A DNA stretch of 64,000 nucleotides, taken from the NCBI GenBank assembly GCA_964386325.1, contig CAYLQY010000008.1, forward strand, positions 67,091-131,090, given 5' to 3'. The notes below the pieces were generated by a model that was not told where the DNA came from, searched no databases, and saw nothing but the letters and a program-made list of their open reading frames with translations. Positions within the stretch are counted from its first letter, which is position 1; every line of letters begins with the position of its first letter. Shown one piece after another: positions 51,666-59,970 of the stretch. Both the position numbers and the translations under genes were made by a program. Source of the DNA: Anaerorhabdus sp964386325 (lineage in GTDB: Bacteria; Bacillota_I; Bacilli_A; Erysipelotrichales; Erysipelotrichaceae).

Positions 51666-52724
51666 TTATTCTTGTATCTTAGTTATCCAACCATAATCAT
51701 CTTGAATTCTTCCATATTGAATTCCTTTGAGTTGATTCAAGAGTTGATCTGCGATTCCATGTTGTAGACGGGGAAGAATAATTTCCTGATTCTCTCTTTT
51801 CATCATCCCTATTTTCGAAATAACGGCAGCTGTTCCACTTCCAAACACTTCCGTTAATTCACCACATTCTGCATATGTAAATATTTCATCACAACTTACT
51901 TGACGTTCTTCAACAGATATACCCATTTGCTTGGCAAGCGTAATAATACTTCGTCTAGTAATTCCATCAAGGATTGATGTATTAAGCATTGGTGTAGTTA
52001 AGATGCCATTAATCACAAAGAATATATTCATTGACCCTACTTCTTCAATATATTTACTAGTCTGGGCATCAAGCCAACAAACTTGATCAAATCCTTCCGT
52101 TTCCGCAATTACTGTTGATAATAAACTTGCTGCATAATTACCACCTGTTTTTGCTGTACCAGTACCTAACTTACCTACGCGATGAAAATGTTCTTCAATT
52201 TTTATTTTTACATAATCATCTTGGCTTTGATAGTATTTAGCCACTGGCGAAAGAATGATACATAAGATGTATTCTTTTGATGGATGCACACCTAATTCAT
52301 TACCCGTTCCAAAAATAACAGGACGAATGTAAAGTGCGGTATCGTCACCTTCAAAAATCCATGCTGATTCTAATTGTACAAGCTTCATAATTGCATTCTC
52401 TACTTCATCTTCATCCACTTCTGGAATGCACATTCTACGACATGATTCATTTAGTCTTTTAATATTATCACGTTGACGAAATAATCGAATAACTCCATCA
52501 TCACCACGATATGCTTTTAAGCCTTCAAAAACTTCTTGCGCATAATGAAGACATGTTGCAGCCGGATGCAAACTTAGATTTTGAAAAGGCTGAATAACAA
52601 TTTCTTGCCATTTTCCATCTTGATATTTTGCGACAGCCATATAGTCGGTAAACACTTTACCAAACCCAAGCTCTTTACTATTTAAAGGTTTTGTCTGCAA
52701 GTTTTTATTTTCAATGATAATCAT
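51666..52724 (-). CDS. ilvE: Branched-chain amino acid aminotransferase
   Basis: 352 residues. Fold-type IV PLP enzyme: Lys in GTGTAKTGGNYAASL, LSLHPAATCLHYAQEVFEGLKAY (described in part) and FEGLKAYRGDDG N-terminal markers, and the C-terminal GSGTAAVIS phosphate-binding motif. Cytoplasmic; interconverts valine, leucine and isoleucine with their 2-oxo acids. Its ATG follows the pyrG stop directly, with GGAG inside the pyrG end (AGGAGAAGTAAATAA), so it shares pyrG's promoter and leader. Confidence 0.95.
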   Translation of the reverse strand: MIIIENKNLQTKPLNSKELGFGKVFTDYMAVAKYQDGKWQEIVIQPFQNLSLHPAATCLHYAQEVFEGLKAYRGDDGVIRLFRQRDNIKRLNESCRRMCIPEVDEDEVENAIMKLVQLESAWIFEGDDTALYIRPVIFGTGNELGVHPSKEYILCIILSPVAKYYQSQDDYVKIKIEEHFHRVGKLGTGTAKTGGNYAASLLSTVIAETEGFDQVCWLDAQTSKYIEEVGSMNIFFVINGILTTPMLNTSILDGITRRSIITLAKQMGISVEERQVSCDEIFTYAECGELTEVFGSGTAAVISKIGMMKRENQEIILPRLQHGIADQLLNQLKGIQYGRIQDDYGWITKIQE

Positions 52725-54332
52725 TTATTTACTTCTCCTTTGTTGTTGGTAACAATGTTCAATAAATCCTATGAACAATGGGTGTGGGCGATTTGGACGA
52801 CTCTTAAATTCTGGGTGAAATTGTACCCCTACAAAATAATCACAAGTTCTATTTTCAATGACTTCAACAAGATTCTTATCGGGTGATGTACCTACAATAT
52901 GCATACCCTTCTCTTCAAAACATTGACGATAGGTATTGTTGAACTCATAACGATGTCGATGTCTTTCATGAATGAAGGCTTCACCATAATAGTTATAACT
53001 TTGTGAATTTATATCTAGAACACAAGGATAACTTCCTTTACGCAGTGTTCCACCTAACTCTGTTTTACTTTTTTGATCTTCCATGATGTGAATGATTGGA
53101 TAGTTTGTATGAGCATTAAATTCAGTTGAATTAGCTTCATCATATCCTAGTACATTCCGCGCAAATTCAATACATGCAATTTGCATACCGAGACAAATTC
53201 CAAGATAAGGAACATTTTGATTACGGGCATAATTTGCCGCAATAATCATACCTTCAATTCCACGTTCTCCAAATCCTCCTGGAACTAAAATTCCAGAACA
53301 ATCTTGAAGAAGTTCATTCATATTGTCCTTCGTTAATTCTTCTGCCTCAATCCATTTAATTTCTATTTTAGATGCAAATTCATAACCTGCATGATTTAAC
53401 GATTCAATCACTGAACAATAAGCATCATGTAATTTACTATACTTTCCGACAAGAGCTATTTTAAGCGTCATAGAGCACCGTTTGATTTTATTCAGCATTG
53501 TGTCCCATTCTTCCATATTCAACTCATTGAGCGGCATCTGAAAGCGTTCTAACACAATTTTGGACATACCCTGTTGTTCAAGCATCCGTGGAACTTCATA
53601 AAGATTAGATACAGTTCCATTTGTAATTACATTAGCTTGTTTTACATTACAGAAACTTGAAATTTTTGCCTTTATTTCATTATCCAATTCGCTATCACAT
53701 CGGGCTACTAATATATCTGGATGAATACCCAATGATTGTAAAGCATGAACTGAGTGCTGAGTTGGTTTTGTCTTCAACTCATTTGAACCTGTTAAGAATG
53801 GAACTAAAGTAACATGAATAACAATTGTATCCTCTTCTTGTTTCTCAAGACGCAACTGCCGTATCGCTTCAAGAAATGGCAAGCTCTCAATATCACCAAC
53901 AGTACCACCAACTTCTGTTATCACGATATCTACATTCTGATTTTCACCCACTTTTTGAATAAAATTTTTGATTTCATCCGTTATATGCGGTATGACTTGA
54001 ACGGTTTTTCCATGATAGTCTCCGTTTCTTTCTTTTGTTAGTACATTCCAATAGGCTTTCCCCGATGTCAGATTTGAATATTGATTTAAATTTTCATCAA
54101 TAAATCGCTCATAATGTCCTAAATCTAAGTCCGTTTCTGCGCCATCTTCCGTCACAAATACTTCACCATGCTCAGTAGGTGACATCGTCCCTGGGTCAAC
54201 ATTAATATAAGGATCTAGCTTTTGAGATAATACCCTATATCCCCGTGCTTTTAACAGCCTACCTAGAGAAGCTGCAGTAATTCCTTTTCCTAAACCTGAA
54301 ACAACACCACCTGTAATAAATATATTTTTCAT
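52725..54332 (-). CDS. pyrG: CTP synthase
   Basis: 535 residues from the ATG with AAAGGA 5 bases upstream. N-terminal amidoligase domain (GGVVSGLGKGITAASLGRLL) and a C-terminal glutamine amidotransferase domain with Cys in LGICLGMQIACIEF and His/Glu in VQFHPEFKSRP. It makes CTP from UTP, ATP and glutamine. A terminator hairpin lies in its 5' leader. Followed without gap by ilvE. Confidence 0.97.
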   Translation of the reverse strand: MKNIFITGGVVSGLGKGITAASLGRLLKARGYRVLSQKLDPYINVDPGTMSPTEHGEVFVTEDGAETDLDLGHYERFIDENLNQYSNLTSGKAYWNVLTKERNGDYHGKTVQVIPHITDEIKNFIQKVGENQNVDIVITEVGGTVGDIESLPFLEAIRQLRLEKQEEDTIVIHVTLVPFLTGSNELKTKPTQHSVHALQSLGIHPDILVARCDSELDNEIKAKISSFCNVKQANVITNGTVSNLYEVPRMLEQQGMSKIVLERFQMPLNELNMEEWDTMLNKIKRCSMTLKIALVGKYSKLHDAYCSVIESLNHAGYEFASKIEIKWIEAEELTKDNMNELLQDCSGILVPGGFGERGIEGMIIAANYARNQNVPYLGICLGMQIACIEFARNVLGYDEANSTEFNAHTNYPIIHIMEDQKSKTELGGTLRKGSYPCVLDINSQSYNYYGEAFIHERHRHRYEFNNTYRQCFEEKGMHIVGTSPDKNLVEVIENRTCDYFVGVQFHPEFKSRPNRPHPLFIGFIEHCYQQQRRSK

Positions 54333-54352
54333 AAATATTCCTTTCACACAAA

Positions 54353-54406
54353 AAAGAGGTAACTAAACATAACGAACTTGAATTCGTTTTTTTTAATTAC
54401 CTCTTT
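54353..54406 (-). promoter_or_regulatory. Terminator hairpin in the pyrG leader (probable attenuator)
   Basis: On the minus strand AAAGAGGTAA (54406-54397) pairs with TTACCTCTTT (54362-54353), followed by TTT. The loop contains a second hairpin AACGAA-TTCAAG-TTCGTT (54388-54371). It begins within a few bases of the expected transcription start and ends 20 bases before the pyrG ATG, so it must control pyrG by premature termination. Confidence 0.75.
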
Positions 54407-54416
54407 AACAGACGTT

Positions 54417-54445
54417 ATTATATGTTAATTTTTTTATGCGGTCAA
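54417..54445 (-). promoter_or_regulatory. Promoter of pyrG-ilvE
   Basis: TTGACC (54445-54440), 17-bp spacer, TATAAT (54422-54417) on the minus strand: a near-consensus promoter. The initially transcribed bases read G-T-T-A-A-A-G-A-G-G or shortly upstream, not the GGGC start used by B. subtilis pyrG. Confidence 0.85.
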
Positions 54446-54521
54446 CAATTATTATTCATACCTTTTAGAAGCTGTGTATCATAAATACTCGATACTTTAT
54501 TAATCATATTATTCACAAAAA

Positions 54522-54545
54522 TAAAAAAAGCAGATTTCTCTGCTT
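54522..54545 (-). terminator. Terminator of the tRNA operon
   Basis: AGCAGA-GAAA-TCTGCT followed by TTTTTT on the minus strand, 12 bases after tRNA-Ala. Confidence 0.88.
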
Positions 54546-54557
54546 GATTAGAATACA

Positions 54558-54633
54558 TGGTGGAGCTTAGGAGGATCGAACTCCTGACCTCCTGCGTGCA
54601 AAGCAGGCGCTCTCCCAGCTGAGCTAAAACCCC
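54558..54633 (-). tRNA. tRNA-Ala (TGC)
   Basis: 76 nt. Minus-strand sequence GGGGTTTTAGCTCAGCTGGG at the 5' end, anticodon TGC in CTTTGCACG, T-arm GTTCGATCC, acceptor end AAGCTCC-A-CCA with CCA encoded. The acceptor pairs GGGGTTT with AAGCTCC. Follows tRNA-Ile by 20 bases and shares its promoter. Confidence 0.96.
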
Positions 54634-54653
54634 ATGTATATTCAATTCGATGA

Positions 54654-54730
<77 letters not shown>

Positions 54731-54753
54731 GATCGTTCATCGAATGCTTTATA

Positions 54754-54782
54754 ATATTATCATTTATGAATTAGTAAGTCAA
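54754..54782 (-). promoter_or_regulatory. Promoter of the tRNA-Ile/Ala operon
   Basis: TTGACT (54782-54777), 17-bp spacer, TAATAT (54759-54754) on the minus strand. Confidence 0.8.
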
Positions 54783-54826
54783 CACATTTTTATATATTTT
54801 CTTACTAATTTATTTTGTATTTTTTA

Positions 54827-55549
54827 TCAGCTATTTTTATTTGTAAATATCGTCAATATCTCATCATTTATGACTCTCTTAACCTTAAATTTTTCTTGCA
54901 TACTTAACTCTTCAACATTCAAATCAGTAACATAATCTTCAATATTAATTTTATTCACAACGAGTTTTAAATGATAAATATTCGATCTTAAGATATTCAT
55001 TTCATGAGCATCATATTTTGATAGTAGATTTACATTAATAAAGTCTTTCATAGAATAAACTTCACTGTCATTGAAAAACTTTCTACCGACTGAATCCTGA
55101 ATGAATCCACGAACATGGTAATCAATTAAAACAACATCAGCCTCTATCATCTTGACAATATTATTCAAAATAGCTAATGCAGAATTATCTTTTCTAACAA
55201 TTTCTTCAATATCAATACGCATGACAACTAAGTTAGTAGCGCTATCTTCAATTACTGTATGAATTTGGATTTGATTGCAGTTTAATGTATTACTATTTTT
55301 ATCTTTCGAAAAAGAAATCACAATGAACTCTTCATATAAATCCTTCTGTTCATATACGTGCACAATTTTCAATCCATCATTTTGTAGCACTGAACAAATC
55401 GTATCCATGATTTTCTTTATTGGATATGACTCCTGTAACATCTTCTTACCGTTTTCTTTTTCACCTTCAACATAAATAACCTTGTATAAATTCACACTAA
55501 GTATTTTTGTAAGGTTGTTTACACCTAAATCTTTTATAATTTCTTTCAT
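54827..55549 (-). CDS. S-adenosylmethionine decarboxylase (SpeD) homologue lacking the canonical catalytic residues
   Basis: 240 residues. Alignment by eye to E. coli-type SpeD (from memory): NNLTK (11-15) matches NNLTK, and EADVVLIDYHVRGF (136-149) matches ESDIVTIDYRVRGF, with further similarity in YDAHEMNILRSNIYHLKL. In E. coli the chain is cut before a Ser (DKSHICVHT) to form the pyruvoyl group. Here that stretch is LNCNQIQIHT: the Ser position holds Asn92, with Cys91 next to it. The catalytic Cys (STCG) is replaced by VRKD (118-121). So it is either a pseudoenzyme or one using Cys91. Standalone gene. Its GAGG ribosome site is fair. No polyamine genes are adjacent. Confidence 0.75.
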   Translation of the reverse strand: MKEIIKDLGVNNLTKILSVNLYKVIYVEGEKENGKKMLQESYPIKKIMDTICSVLQNDGLKIVHVYEQKDLYEEFIVISFSKDKNSNTLNCNQIQIHTVIEDSATNLVVMRIDIEEIVRKDNSALAILNNIVKMIEADVVLIDYHVRGFIQDSVGRKFFNDSEVYSMKDFINVNLLSKYDAHEMNILRSNIYHLKLVVNKINIEDYVTDLNVEELSMQEKFKVKRVINDEILTIFTNKNS

Positions 55550-55660
55550 CGTCTTGCCTCACAGCAGAAGAGTTCTACTTTAGTTACACTTTCGTATAGT
55601 TAATTCAGTTTGTTTTCAATGAATTGAATAGACAAAATGAATACAAATATGATAAATGCA

Positions 55661-55686
55661 AAAAACTTCTAGATAAGAATTTCTTC
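55661..55686 (-). terminator. Weak terminator after the small membrane-protein gene
   Basis: AAATTCT-TATCT-AGAAGTTT (one mismatch) followed by TTT on the minus strand. The space 55550-55813 otherwise holds only AT-rich DNA and the start region of the SpeD-like gene. Confidence 0.45.
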
Positions 55687-55813
55687 GCTCGATTATTAAT
55701 GTTAGCATAGACTATTTACTAATTCAATCCACATGTTCATAAAACCAATATAACTTTTAGAACATAAAAATTCATTTTAACCAATTATTTTATAACTATA
55801 TATAACTCACGAT

Positions 55814-56377
55814 TTAATTAAATGAGTATTTAGCTAAATTAACGTATCCATAATAAGTATATCCTAAATCATCATATTTAAAGTATGCATCATCATCAAT
55901 AATTTCATAAAATATTTCATGATTACCCTTAACTTCGATTGTTGTGAAGGCATCAAAATTACCCTCAATGAAAATTGGCTTTGATTTCGATACTTCTAAA
56001 ATATAAACAAATTGACTATCCATAATAATAGGAAACATTATACTCTTACTCATTTTTCTCATTGAGGTATATAGCCAACCATTTTCTAGGTTATCAATAC
56101 CTTGATAGTCAACAGCTTTTTGATTAAATAGATCAATTGCTTGTTGTCTTGGATTATCCAGTATAAATACCGCTCCAACACATAGTATTATTTTTATCGC
56201 AATCAACGAATCTTTTTTTACCGAGAAGAAATAGTTAACTAATAAAAAGCATCCTAAGAATAGTACAAACTTAAACGAAAATTCAAGAATAAAATTATAG
56301 AACTTGACTTGAACACATAAATTTACAATGAATACAAAAAGAATTGATAATAGTATCGTCAGTATGTTTTTTTTCAT
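55814..56377 (-). CDS. Hypothetical membrane protein
   Basis: 187 residues. Three hydrophobic stretches near the N-terminus (about 6-22, 33-50 and 60-75) then a hydrophilic C-terminal part, rich in Asp/Tyr at the end (DDDAYFKYDDLGYTYYGYVN). No family was recognised. It sits between rpsI and the SpeD-like gene, both on the same strand, but rpsI has its own terminator upstream. An SpeD-membrane-protein link is possible only by proximity. Coding is supported by length and a ribosome site (GGAGAG) before the ATG. Confidence 0.6.
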   Translation of the reverse strand: MKKNILTILLSILFVFIVNLCVQVKFYNFILEFSFKFVLFLGCFLLVNYFFSVKKDSLIAIKIILCVGAVFILDNPRQQAIDLFNQKAVDYQGIDNLENGWLYTSMRKMSKSIMFPIIMDSQFVYILEVSKSKPIFIEGNFDAFTTIEVKGNHEIFYEIIDDDAYFKYDDLGYTYYGYVNLAKYSFN

Positions 56378-56444
56378 GATTTCTCTCCAAATCTTTCATC
56401 TATCCAAATGATAATCTTTTTTTCTTCTCTTTTCAAATAAAAAA

Positions 56445-56467
56445 AATCCCAACCATCGGTTGAGATT
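56445..56467 (-). terminator. Terminator after rpsI
   Basis: AATCTCAACC / GGTTGGGATT (10 bp, one wobble) and a short loop followed by TTTTTT on the minus strand. Confidence 0.88.
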
Positions 56468-56499
56468 TGATTTTCTCTTTGATAAACGAAAGTATTCGA

Positions 56500-56907
56500 T
56501 TAACGTTTTGAGAATTGAGGTGCACGACGAGCTCCCTTAAGACCGTATTTCTTACGTTCTTTAGCACGAGAGTCACGAGTTAAGAATCCTGCTGCTTTTA
56601 AAGCTGGACGGTAGTCTACAGATGCTTCAAGTAAAGCACGTGCAACACCATGTCTCATTGCTCCTGATTGTCCTGAATATCCACCACCTGCAACATTAAT
56701 TTTAATGTCGAATTGAGCTAATGTTTCAGTCAATTCTAAAGGTAGACGTACATTCATTCTTAAAGTTTCTAATGGTAAGTATTCTTCAAGTGTTTTACCA
56801 TTAACTGTGATAACACCTGTTCCTGGAGTCATGAAGACACGAGCAACTGATGATTTACGACGACCTGTGCCGATGTAAGTTACATTTGTTTTCTTTTTAG
56901 CTGGCAT
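56500..56907 (-). CDS. rpsI: 30S ribosomal protein S9
   Basis: 135 residues, slightly longer than the usual 130. Conserved GTGRRKSSVARV, LPLETLRMNVRLPLE and GGGYSGQSGAMRHGVARAL, and the essential C-terminus FSKR with the positive tail that reaches the P-site tRNA. 14 bases after rplM, as in almost all bacteria. Confidence 0.97.
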   Translation of the reverse strand: MPAKKKTNVTYIGTGRRKSSVARVFMTPGTGVITVNGKTLEEYLPLETLRMNVRLPLELTETLAQFDIKINVAGGGYSGQSGAMRHGVARALLEASVDYRPALKAAGFLTRDSRAKERKKYGLKGARRAPQFSKR

Positions 56908-56921
56908 TTTCTTTCTCCTCC

Positions 56922-57359
56922 TTACCCTTTAATCTTTAGCTCAATTGGTTTTTGAGCTGCATGTGGATGTTCAGATCCTTTGTAGACAAAGAGATGACCA
57001 CGCATAACGTTTCCTAATTTTGTATGAGGAAGCATTCCGTGAATAGCTCTTTCTACCCATTCGATAGTATATTGATTTCTCATAATACCAGTAGAACGAG
57101 TACGTAATCCACCTGGATACATTGAATGGTTATAATAATTCTTTTTATTTACTTGATCTCCAGTGATTTCAATTTTATCAGCATTGATAACAATTACATA
57201 ATCTCCGCAATCAACATTAGGTGTATATGTAGGTTTGTGTTTACCTCTTATAACTGTTGCAACTTGCGTTGCAAGACGTCCTAAAGTACATCCTGTTCCA
57301 TCAACAACATACCATTGACGAACAACTTCATTTGGTTTTGCCATAGTTGTTTGGCGCAT
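56922..57359 (-). CDS. rplM: 50S ribosomal protein L13
   Basis: 145 residues, the standard length. Conserved block GTGCTLGRLATQVATVIRGK, TYTPNVDCGDYVIVINADKI and MLPHTKLGNVMRGHLFVYKG. The ATG (MRQTTMAKPN) follows AGGAGG; the MRTT-x-MA start is typical of Firmicutes L13. Preceded by an L13-type leader RNA. Co-transcribed with rpsI. Confidence 0.97.
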   Translation of the reverse strand: MRQTTMAKPNEVVRQWYVVDGTGCTLGRLATQVATVIRGKHKPTYTPNVDCGDYVIVINADKIEITGDQVNKKNYYNHSMYPGGLRTRSTGIMRNQYTIEWVERAIHGMLPHTKLGNVMRGHLFVYKGSEHPHAAQKPIELKIKG

Positions 57360-57377
57360 ATTCTTTTCCTCCTAAAC

Positions 57378-57416
57378 CAATGTAGTTTCCGGGGCTACAT
57401 TTGGCATAAGTTGCCG
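57378..57416 (-). ncRNA. L13-type ribosomal leader RNA (r-protein autoregulation)
   Basis: Two short hairpins directly upstream of rplM: CGGCAACTTATGCC (GGCA/TGCC stem) and ATGTAG-CCCCGGAAA-CTACAT. They resemble the known Firmicutes L13 leader, thought to be bound by L13. An AGGAGG ribosome site follows 20 bases later. Confidence 0.7.
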
Positions 57417-57422
57417 ATTATC

Positions 57423-57452
57423 ATTATATCTTTTTTATACCCTAATCGTCAA
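57423..57452 (-). promoter_or_regulatory. Promoter of rplM-rpsI
   Basis: TTGACG (57452-57447), 18-bp spacer, TATAAT (57428-57423) on the minus strand, just before the L13 leader. Confidence 0.82.
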
Positions 57453-57558
57453 TTGTTTTCTTAATAAAATCGTCTATTTATCGAATATTTTTAACTTTTG
57501 GTACTTATTTCCCGGAAAATTTTTTCTTAAACAATATTATGACCATTATTTCAATTAA

Positions 57559-57578
57559 AAAGCACTTAATTGTGCTTT
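57559..57578 (-). terminator. Terminator after truA
   Basis: AAAGCAC / GTGCTTT with a 6-nt loop, followed by TTAATT on the minus strand, overlapping the truA end. It splits the ecf-truA transcript from rplM, which has its own promoter. Confidence 0.75.
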
Positions 57579-58320
57579 ATTTAGTATCATAATCAATTCT
57601 CATCAAGTATAAGCCCTGTGGCTCAGCATTTAACCGACAAACATCTTTATCCCTAGCTTCAAGCATTTCTTTCACCTGCACTGGTTCAAGCCGCCCACGA
57701 CCTACTTCAATTAATGTTGCAGTCAACATTCGTACCATATAGCGTAAGAAACCTTTACCTATGTAACTAAGTCTTAGTACATTTTTTTCAATCGTAAAAC
57801 GAATTTCTTTTACTTCTCTAATTTGATTAGGAAATTTTTCAATAGAATTTGCGCAAAATGACGAAAAATCATGTATACCTATTAAATATAATGAAGCTTC
57901 TTTCATCTTATCAATATCTAATTTATGCCTGCATTGATACATATAATTAACATTACATACATCATATTCACCAAGATTAATTAAATAATCATATTGTTTC
58001 TCTTTAACACTAAAGCGTGCATGGAAGTTTTCATCAACTTCTTCTACTGAACGTAAGAATATGTCTTTAGGGAGATATCCATTAATTGCCATTCTCCAAC
58101 GATTTGCATCTAAGTAAAATGTAGTATCAAAATGAAACACTTGCCCATAGGCATGAACTTTCGCATCCGTTCTTCCAGCTGCTACAGCATTGACATCTTC
58201 ATTACACACTCTTTTAATTACACCTTCAATGGTTTCTTGGATTGAATTATTTTTGTTTTGTGATTGCCAGCCAATATAATTTGAGCCGTCATAGCTCACA
58301 ACGCATTTAAATCTTTTCAT
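57577..58320 (-). CDS. truA: tRNA pseudouridine(38-40) synthase TruA
   Basis: 247 residues. Catalytic Asp in AAGRTDAKVHAYGQ, plus IGWQSQ start region and FLRYMVRMLTATLIEVGRG C-terminal block. Modifies uridines in the tRNA anticodon stem. Overlaps ecfT (start at 58320, ecfT stop at 58317) by 4 bases. Confidence 0.96.
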   Translation of the reverse strand: MKRFKCVVSYDGSNYIGWQSQNKNNSIQETIEGVIKRVCNEDVNAVAAGRTDAKVHAYGQVFHFDTTFYLDANRWRMAINGYLPKDIFLRSVEEVDENFHARFSVKEKQYDYLINLGEYDVCNVNYMYQCRHKLDIDKMKEASLYLIGIHDFSSFCANSIEKFPNQIREVKEIRFTIEKNVLRLSYIGKGFLRYMVRMLTATLIEVGRGRLEPVQVKEMLEARDKDVCRLNAEPQGLYLMRIDYDTK

Positions 58321-59117
58321 AGTATAAATGCATAAATAAATAATCCAATAGTAATCATTGACGATAATGTAAGAAGTGTAATGTCTTTTCCTTTAATTTT
58401 AAGTACTTTATAGCGTGTTCTCTCTTGCCCAGGCGCATACCCTCTAGATTCCATCGCATTTGCAAGATCTTCAGCACGTTGAAATGCTGAGACAAAGAGT
58501 GGAACAATTAATGACAAGATTGCGACAATCTTTTCTTTCATTGAACCTTCTTTTAAATCAACACCACGCGATGCTTGTGCACGCATGATTTTTTGTGTTT
58601 CTTCAATTAGGTCAGGAATGAAACGAAGTGCAATTGATATCAACATTGCGATTTCGTGAGATGGAACACCAATCCTTTGAAATGGTTTTAATAAGTCTTC
58701 TATCCCTAATGTTAAATCCAATGGTTTTGTAGTTGCGGTTAAAACAGTTGTAATCATAATCATCAATACTAAGCGTACAGCAATAAACAAAGTTTGAAAT
58801 ACTGCATCACTATAAACTGAGAATCCAAATATCGTAAATAATACAGTTCCTGTTTTTAATACCAATACATTTAAGACAAGTAAGAACACTAACATAAATA
58901 GCATTGGTTTTAATGCTTTCCAAATGAAATCCAATTTTAGTTTAGCTAGAAATACGACAGATAAAATACAAATAGCTAATACGCCATATCCAATCCACCC
59001 CACTGGGAAGAAGATGCTAATGAGGATAATTAACATTGCCATAATTTTGGCTCTTGGATCTAAACGATGAATTACTGAATCAAGCGGAATATATTTTCCT
59101 AATACAAAACTATTCAT
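58317..59117 (-). CDS. ecfT: ECF transporter transmembrane protein EcfT
   Basis: 266 residues. About five membrane helices and the coupling-helix Ala-Arg-Gly type motifs RAQASRGVDLKEG and AMESRGYAPGQERTRY. It joins EcfA1/EcfA2 to interchangeable S components such as the one at 27238-27732. It overlaps ecfA2 by 8 bases and truA by 4. Confidence 0.95.
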   Translation of the reverse strand: MNSFVLGKYIPLDSVIHRLDPRAKIMAMLIILISIFFPVGWIGYGVLAICILSVVFLAKLKLDFIWKALKPMLFMLVFLLVLNVLVLKTGTVLFTIFGFSVYSDAVFQTLFIAVRLVLMIMITTVLTATTKPLDLTLGIEDLLKPFQRIGVPSHEIAMLISIALRFIPDLIEETQKIMRAQASRGVDLKEGSMKEKIVAILSLIVPLFVSAFQRAEDLANAMESRGYAPGQERTRYKVLKIKGKDITLLTLSSMITIGLFIYAFIL

Positions 59118-59970
59118 GACTCTTCACCTTTTTAGCAATCGCTTTTGCTAGTTCGTCAACACTGAAACAATCCTCATCTATTTCAATTCCACGTTGACTT
59201 AATAAATTTTTCATTTGAATAACTGCTGGTGGTAAGATGTTTAATTCTGTTAGTAAATTTGAACGTGTAAAGAACGACTTCACATCTTCCTTACAATAAA
59301 TTTCTCCATCCTTAACAACAACAACTTCATCACAATAATTAAGTACATGTTCCATATCATGTGTAACAATTAATACTGTCTTATTGAATTCTTTGTTTAA
59401 GCGTTTAAATAATTCCATCATTTGTTTAGCGCCTTGTGGATCCAATCCTGCAGTGGGCTCATCAAGCACAAGTACTTTTGGATCCATCGCAAGAATTCCA
59501 GCTATCGCAACACGTCTTTTTTGTCCTCCTGATAAATCAAGTGGTGACTTAGATAAATAGCTATCTTCCAAATCTACAACTCTTAAAGCTTCAATTGCTT
59601 TTTGTGTTGCTTCTTCTTCTGGTACACCAAAATTCTTTGGTCCAAAAATAATATCTTTTAAAATTGTTTCTTCAAATAATTGATATTCTGGAAATTGGAA
59701 AACTAATCCCACATCTTTACGTAAACTCTTTAACTTCTTAGGTTGAACACTTGCTTCAATGGTTCTATCTAAAATAGTTATCTTTCCTGAAGTAGGAAGT
59801 AATAAGGCATTTAAGTGTTGGACAAGTGTTGTTTTTCCTGATCCTGTGGCACCAATAATTGCTGTCATTTTTCCTTCTTCAATATCCAAATCAATATTCT
59901 TTAATGCTGCATATGCAAATGGTGTATTAGCAGAATAAGTATGACTTACTTTTTCGAAGCGTATTGACAT
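59110..59970 (-). CDS. ecfA2: ECF transporter ATP-binding protein EcfA2
   Basis: 286 residues. ABC ATPase: Walker A GATGSGKTT, signature LSGGQKRRVA, Walker B VLVLDEPTAGLDP. The Walker A and DEPTAGLD forms are typical of EcfA2. Its start overlaps the EcfA1 end by 25 bases. With EcfA1 it hydrolyses ATP to drive vitamin uptake. Confidence 0.96.
   Translation of the reverse strand: MSIRFEKVSHTYSANTPFAYAALKNIDLDIEEGKMTAIIGATGSGKTTLVQHLNALLLPTSGKITILDRTIEASVQPKKLKSLRKDVGLVFQFPEYQLFEETILKDIIFGPKNFGVPEEEATQKAIEALRVVDLEDSYLSKSPLDLSGGQKRRVAIAGILAMDPKVLVLDEPTAGLDPQGAKQMMELFKRLNKEFNKTVLIVTHDMEHVLNYCDEVVVVKDGEIYCKEDVKSFFTRSNLLTELNILPPAVIQMKNLLSQRGIEIDEDCFSVDELAKAIAKKVKSHE

Noticed and set aside
54442..54645. 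Reading frame over the tRNA-Ala region (minus strand)
   Set aside because: It is the translation of the tRNA gene and its flanks; the stretch beginning GVLAQLGERL is a common spurious product of tRNA genes.
55550..55813. A small RNA or gene in the space between the SpeD-like gene and the membrane-protein gene
   Set aside because: No convincing promoter, frame or structured RNA beyond one weak hairpin.
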